Assembly (NCBI GenBank): GCA_021159805.1
Contig: JAGHDT010000475.1
Location: 1 to 6,261 of the forward strand
Source: Anaerolineae bacterium
Lineage (GTDB): Bacteria; Chloroflexota; Anaerolineae; B4-G1; SLSP01
Direction: 5' to 3'
DNA: 6,261 nt
Within the stretch, counting starts at the first letter, position 1, and every line of letters starts with the position of its first letter. Both the position numbers and the translations under genes were made by a program. This document shows, piece after piece, positions 5,654 to 6,261 of this stretch. Below the pieces are notes generated by a model. The model was not told the origin of the DNA. It saw nothing but the letters and a program-made list of their open reading frames with translations, and did no database searches.

Positions 5654-6261
5654 ATGCCGTTACTGGAAGTTAAGGACCTGAATGTCTCCTACGGTGCGAT
5701 TCGCGCGCTGCACGGTGTCTCATTCTATGTGAATGAGGGGGAAGTGGTCACGCTGATCGGTGCGAATGGCGCCGGCAAGTCAACGACGCTGCGTACGATC
5801 TCCGGTCTTCTGCCCATCACCAGCGGTGAGGTGCTCTACGATGGCGAGGCCATCAGCGGGTTCGAGGCCAGCCGCATTGTGCGCAAGGGAGTGATCCACG
5901 TGCCTGAGGGGCGGCGGATCTTTGCCCCGCTGACGGTTCGTGAGAACCTGGAGATGGGCGCTTTCACGCGGACGAACAAGGACGAGATACAGGAGACGAT
6001 GGAGTCTGTGTTCAACCTTTTCCCGCGGCTGAAAGAGCGGCTGGAGCAGGCTGGAGGCACCTTGTCCGGTGGTGAGCAGCAGATGCTGGCCGTTGGCCGG
6101 GCGCTGATGTCAAAGCCGCGGCTGCTGCTGATGGACGAGCCGTCCATGGGGCTGGCGCCGATCCTGGTTGAGGAGATCTTCAACGTCATCGGCGAGATCA
6201 GCCAGGAGGGTGTGACCATCTTGCTGGTCGAGCAGAACGCGTCGATGGCGCTCTCGGTGGC
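5654..6261 (+). CDS. livF: Branched-chain amino-acid ABC transporter ATP-binding protein LivF, 3' end beyond the window
   Basis: The frame starts at ATG 5654 behind GAGGGAG (5641-5647), 48 bases after livG, and stays open for 202 codons to the window edge. The usual family length is about 235-240, so roughly 35 residues are missing; this is truncation by the edge, not a broken gene. Motifs are Walker A GANGAGKS (36-43), the LivF-type VPEGRRIF block in the Q-loop region (83-90), signature LSGGEQQMLAVGRALM (137-152), Walker B LLLMDEP (157-163), D-loop SMGLAP (164-169) and LVEQNA at 191-196. Gln193 replaces the H-loop His, which is normal for LivF. With LivG it forms an ATPase pair in which the two nucleotide sites are not equivalent. 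It acts on the cytoplasmic face of LivH-LivM. Confidence 0.95.
   Translation, partial: MPLLEVKDLNVSYGAIRALHGVSFYVNEGEVVTLIGANGAGKSTTLRTISGLLPITSGEVLYDGEAISGFEASRIVRKGVIHVPEGRRIFAPLTVRENLEMGAFTRTNKDEIQETMESVFNLFPRLKERLEQAGGTLSGGEQQMLAVGRALMSKPRLLLMDEPSMGLAPILVEEIFNVIGEISQEGVTILLVEQNASMALSV

Noticed and set aside
6230..6235. Loss of the H-loop histidine in LivF (Gln in VEQNA)
   Set aside because: Gln at this position is normal for LivF proteins, including the E. coli one, so it is not a defect.
1..6261. CRISPR arrays, tRNA or rRNA genes, insertion sequences, defence or phage genes
   Set aside because: I saw no regularly spaced repeats, no tRNA-like folds or rRNA sequence, and no transposase, integrase, nuclease or phage structural motifs. 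The window is an ordinary transport operon.

Overview
The window carries a branched-chain amino-acid-type ABC uptake operon in the order livJ-livH-livM-livG-livF, all on the + strand. livF runs off the right edge. Upstream is a small divergent gene for a four-helix membrane protein, and the left edge is a perfect 128-bp palindrome. Base composition is moderately GC-rich. The lipoprotein-type binding protein, the enlarged LivH and LivM permeases and the style of the binding-protein sequence suggest an uncultured bacterium. I would guess Chloroflexota (Anaerolineae-like), but this is an impression and not a proven assignment.

Layout. Positions 1-128 are a perfect inverted repeat that is cut by the window edge and not ended by a mismatch, so it may be an assembly fold-back. 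Positions 121-501 (- strand) hold a 126-residue protein with four predicted membrane helices and no recognised family. Positions 502-904 are a divergent control region with two back-to-back sigma70-type promoters whose -35 boxes lie 16 bp apart. It also holds a leader of about 150 nt before livJ. The transporter genes follow: livJ 905-2044, livH 2154-3482, livM 3495-4793, livG 4790-5605 and livF from 5654 to beyond 6261.

How the genes work together. LivJ is a lipid-anchored solute-binding protein that captures an amino acid outside the membrane. LivH and LivM form the transmembrane channel. LivG and LivF are the two ATPases that drive import. Tight spacing (12 nt between livH and livM, a 4-nt ATGA overlap between livM and livG, 48 nt between livG and livF) indicates one transcript. 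The one larger gap, livJ-livH (109 nt), holds a strong 13-bp-stem hairpin without a U-tract. That is the expected place for an element that lets binding protein be made in excess over membrane components.

I do not see an undescribed biological system here. The points most worth checking are the edge palindrome, the livJ-livH hairpin, the compact divergent promoter pair, and the extra membrane segments in both permeases. Published starts should be the internal ATGs given below; longer open frames upstream of livJ, livH, livM and the small membrane protein lack comparable ribosome-binding sites.
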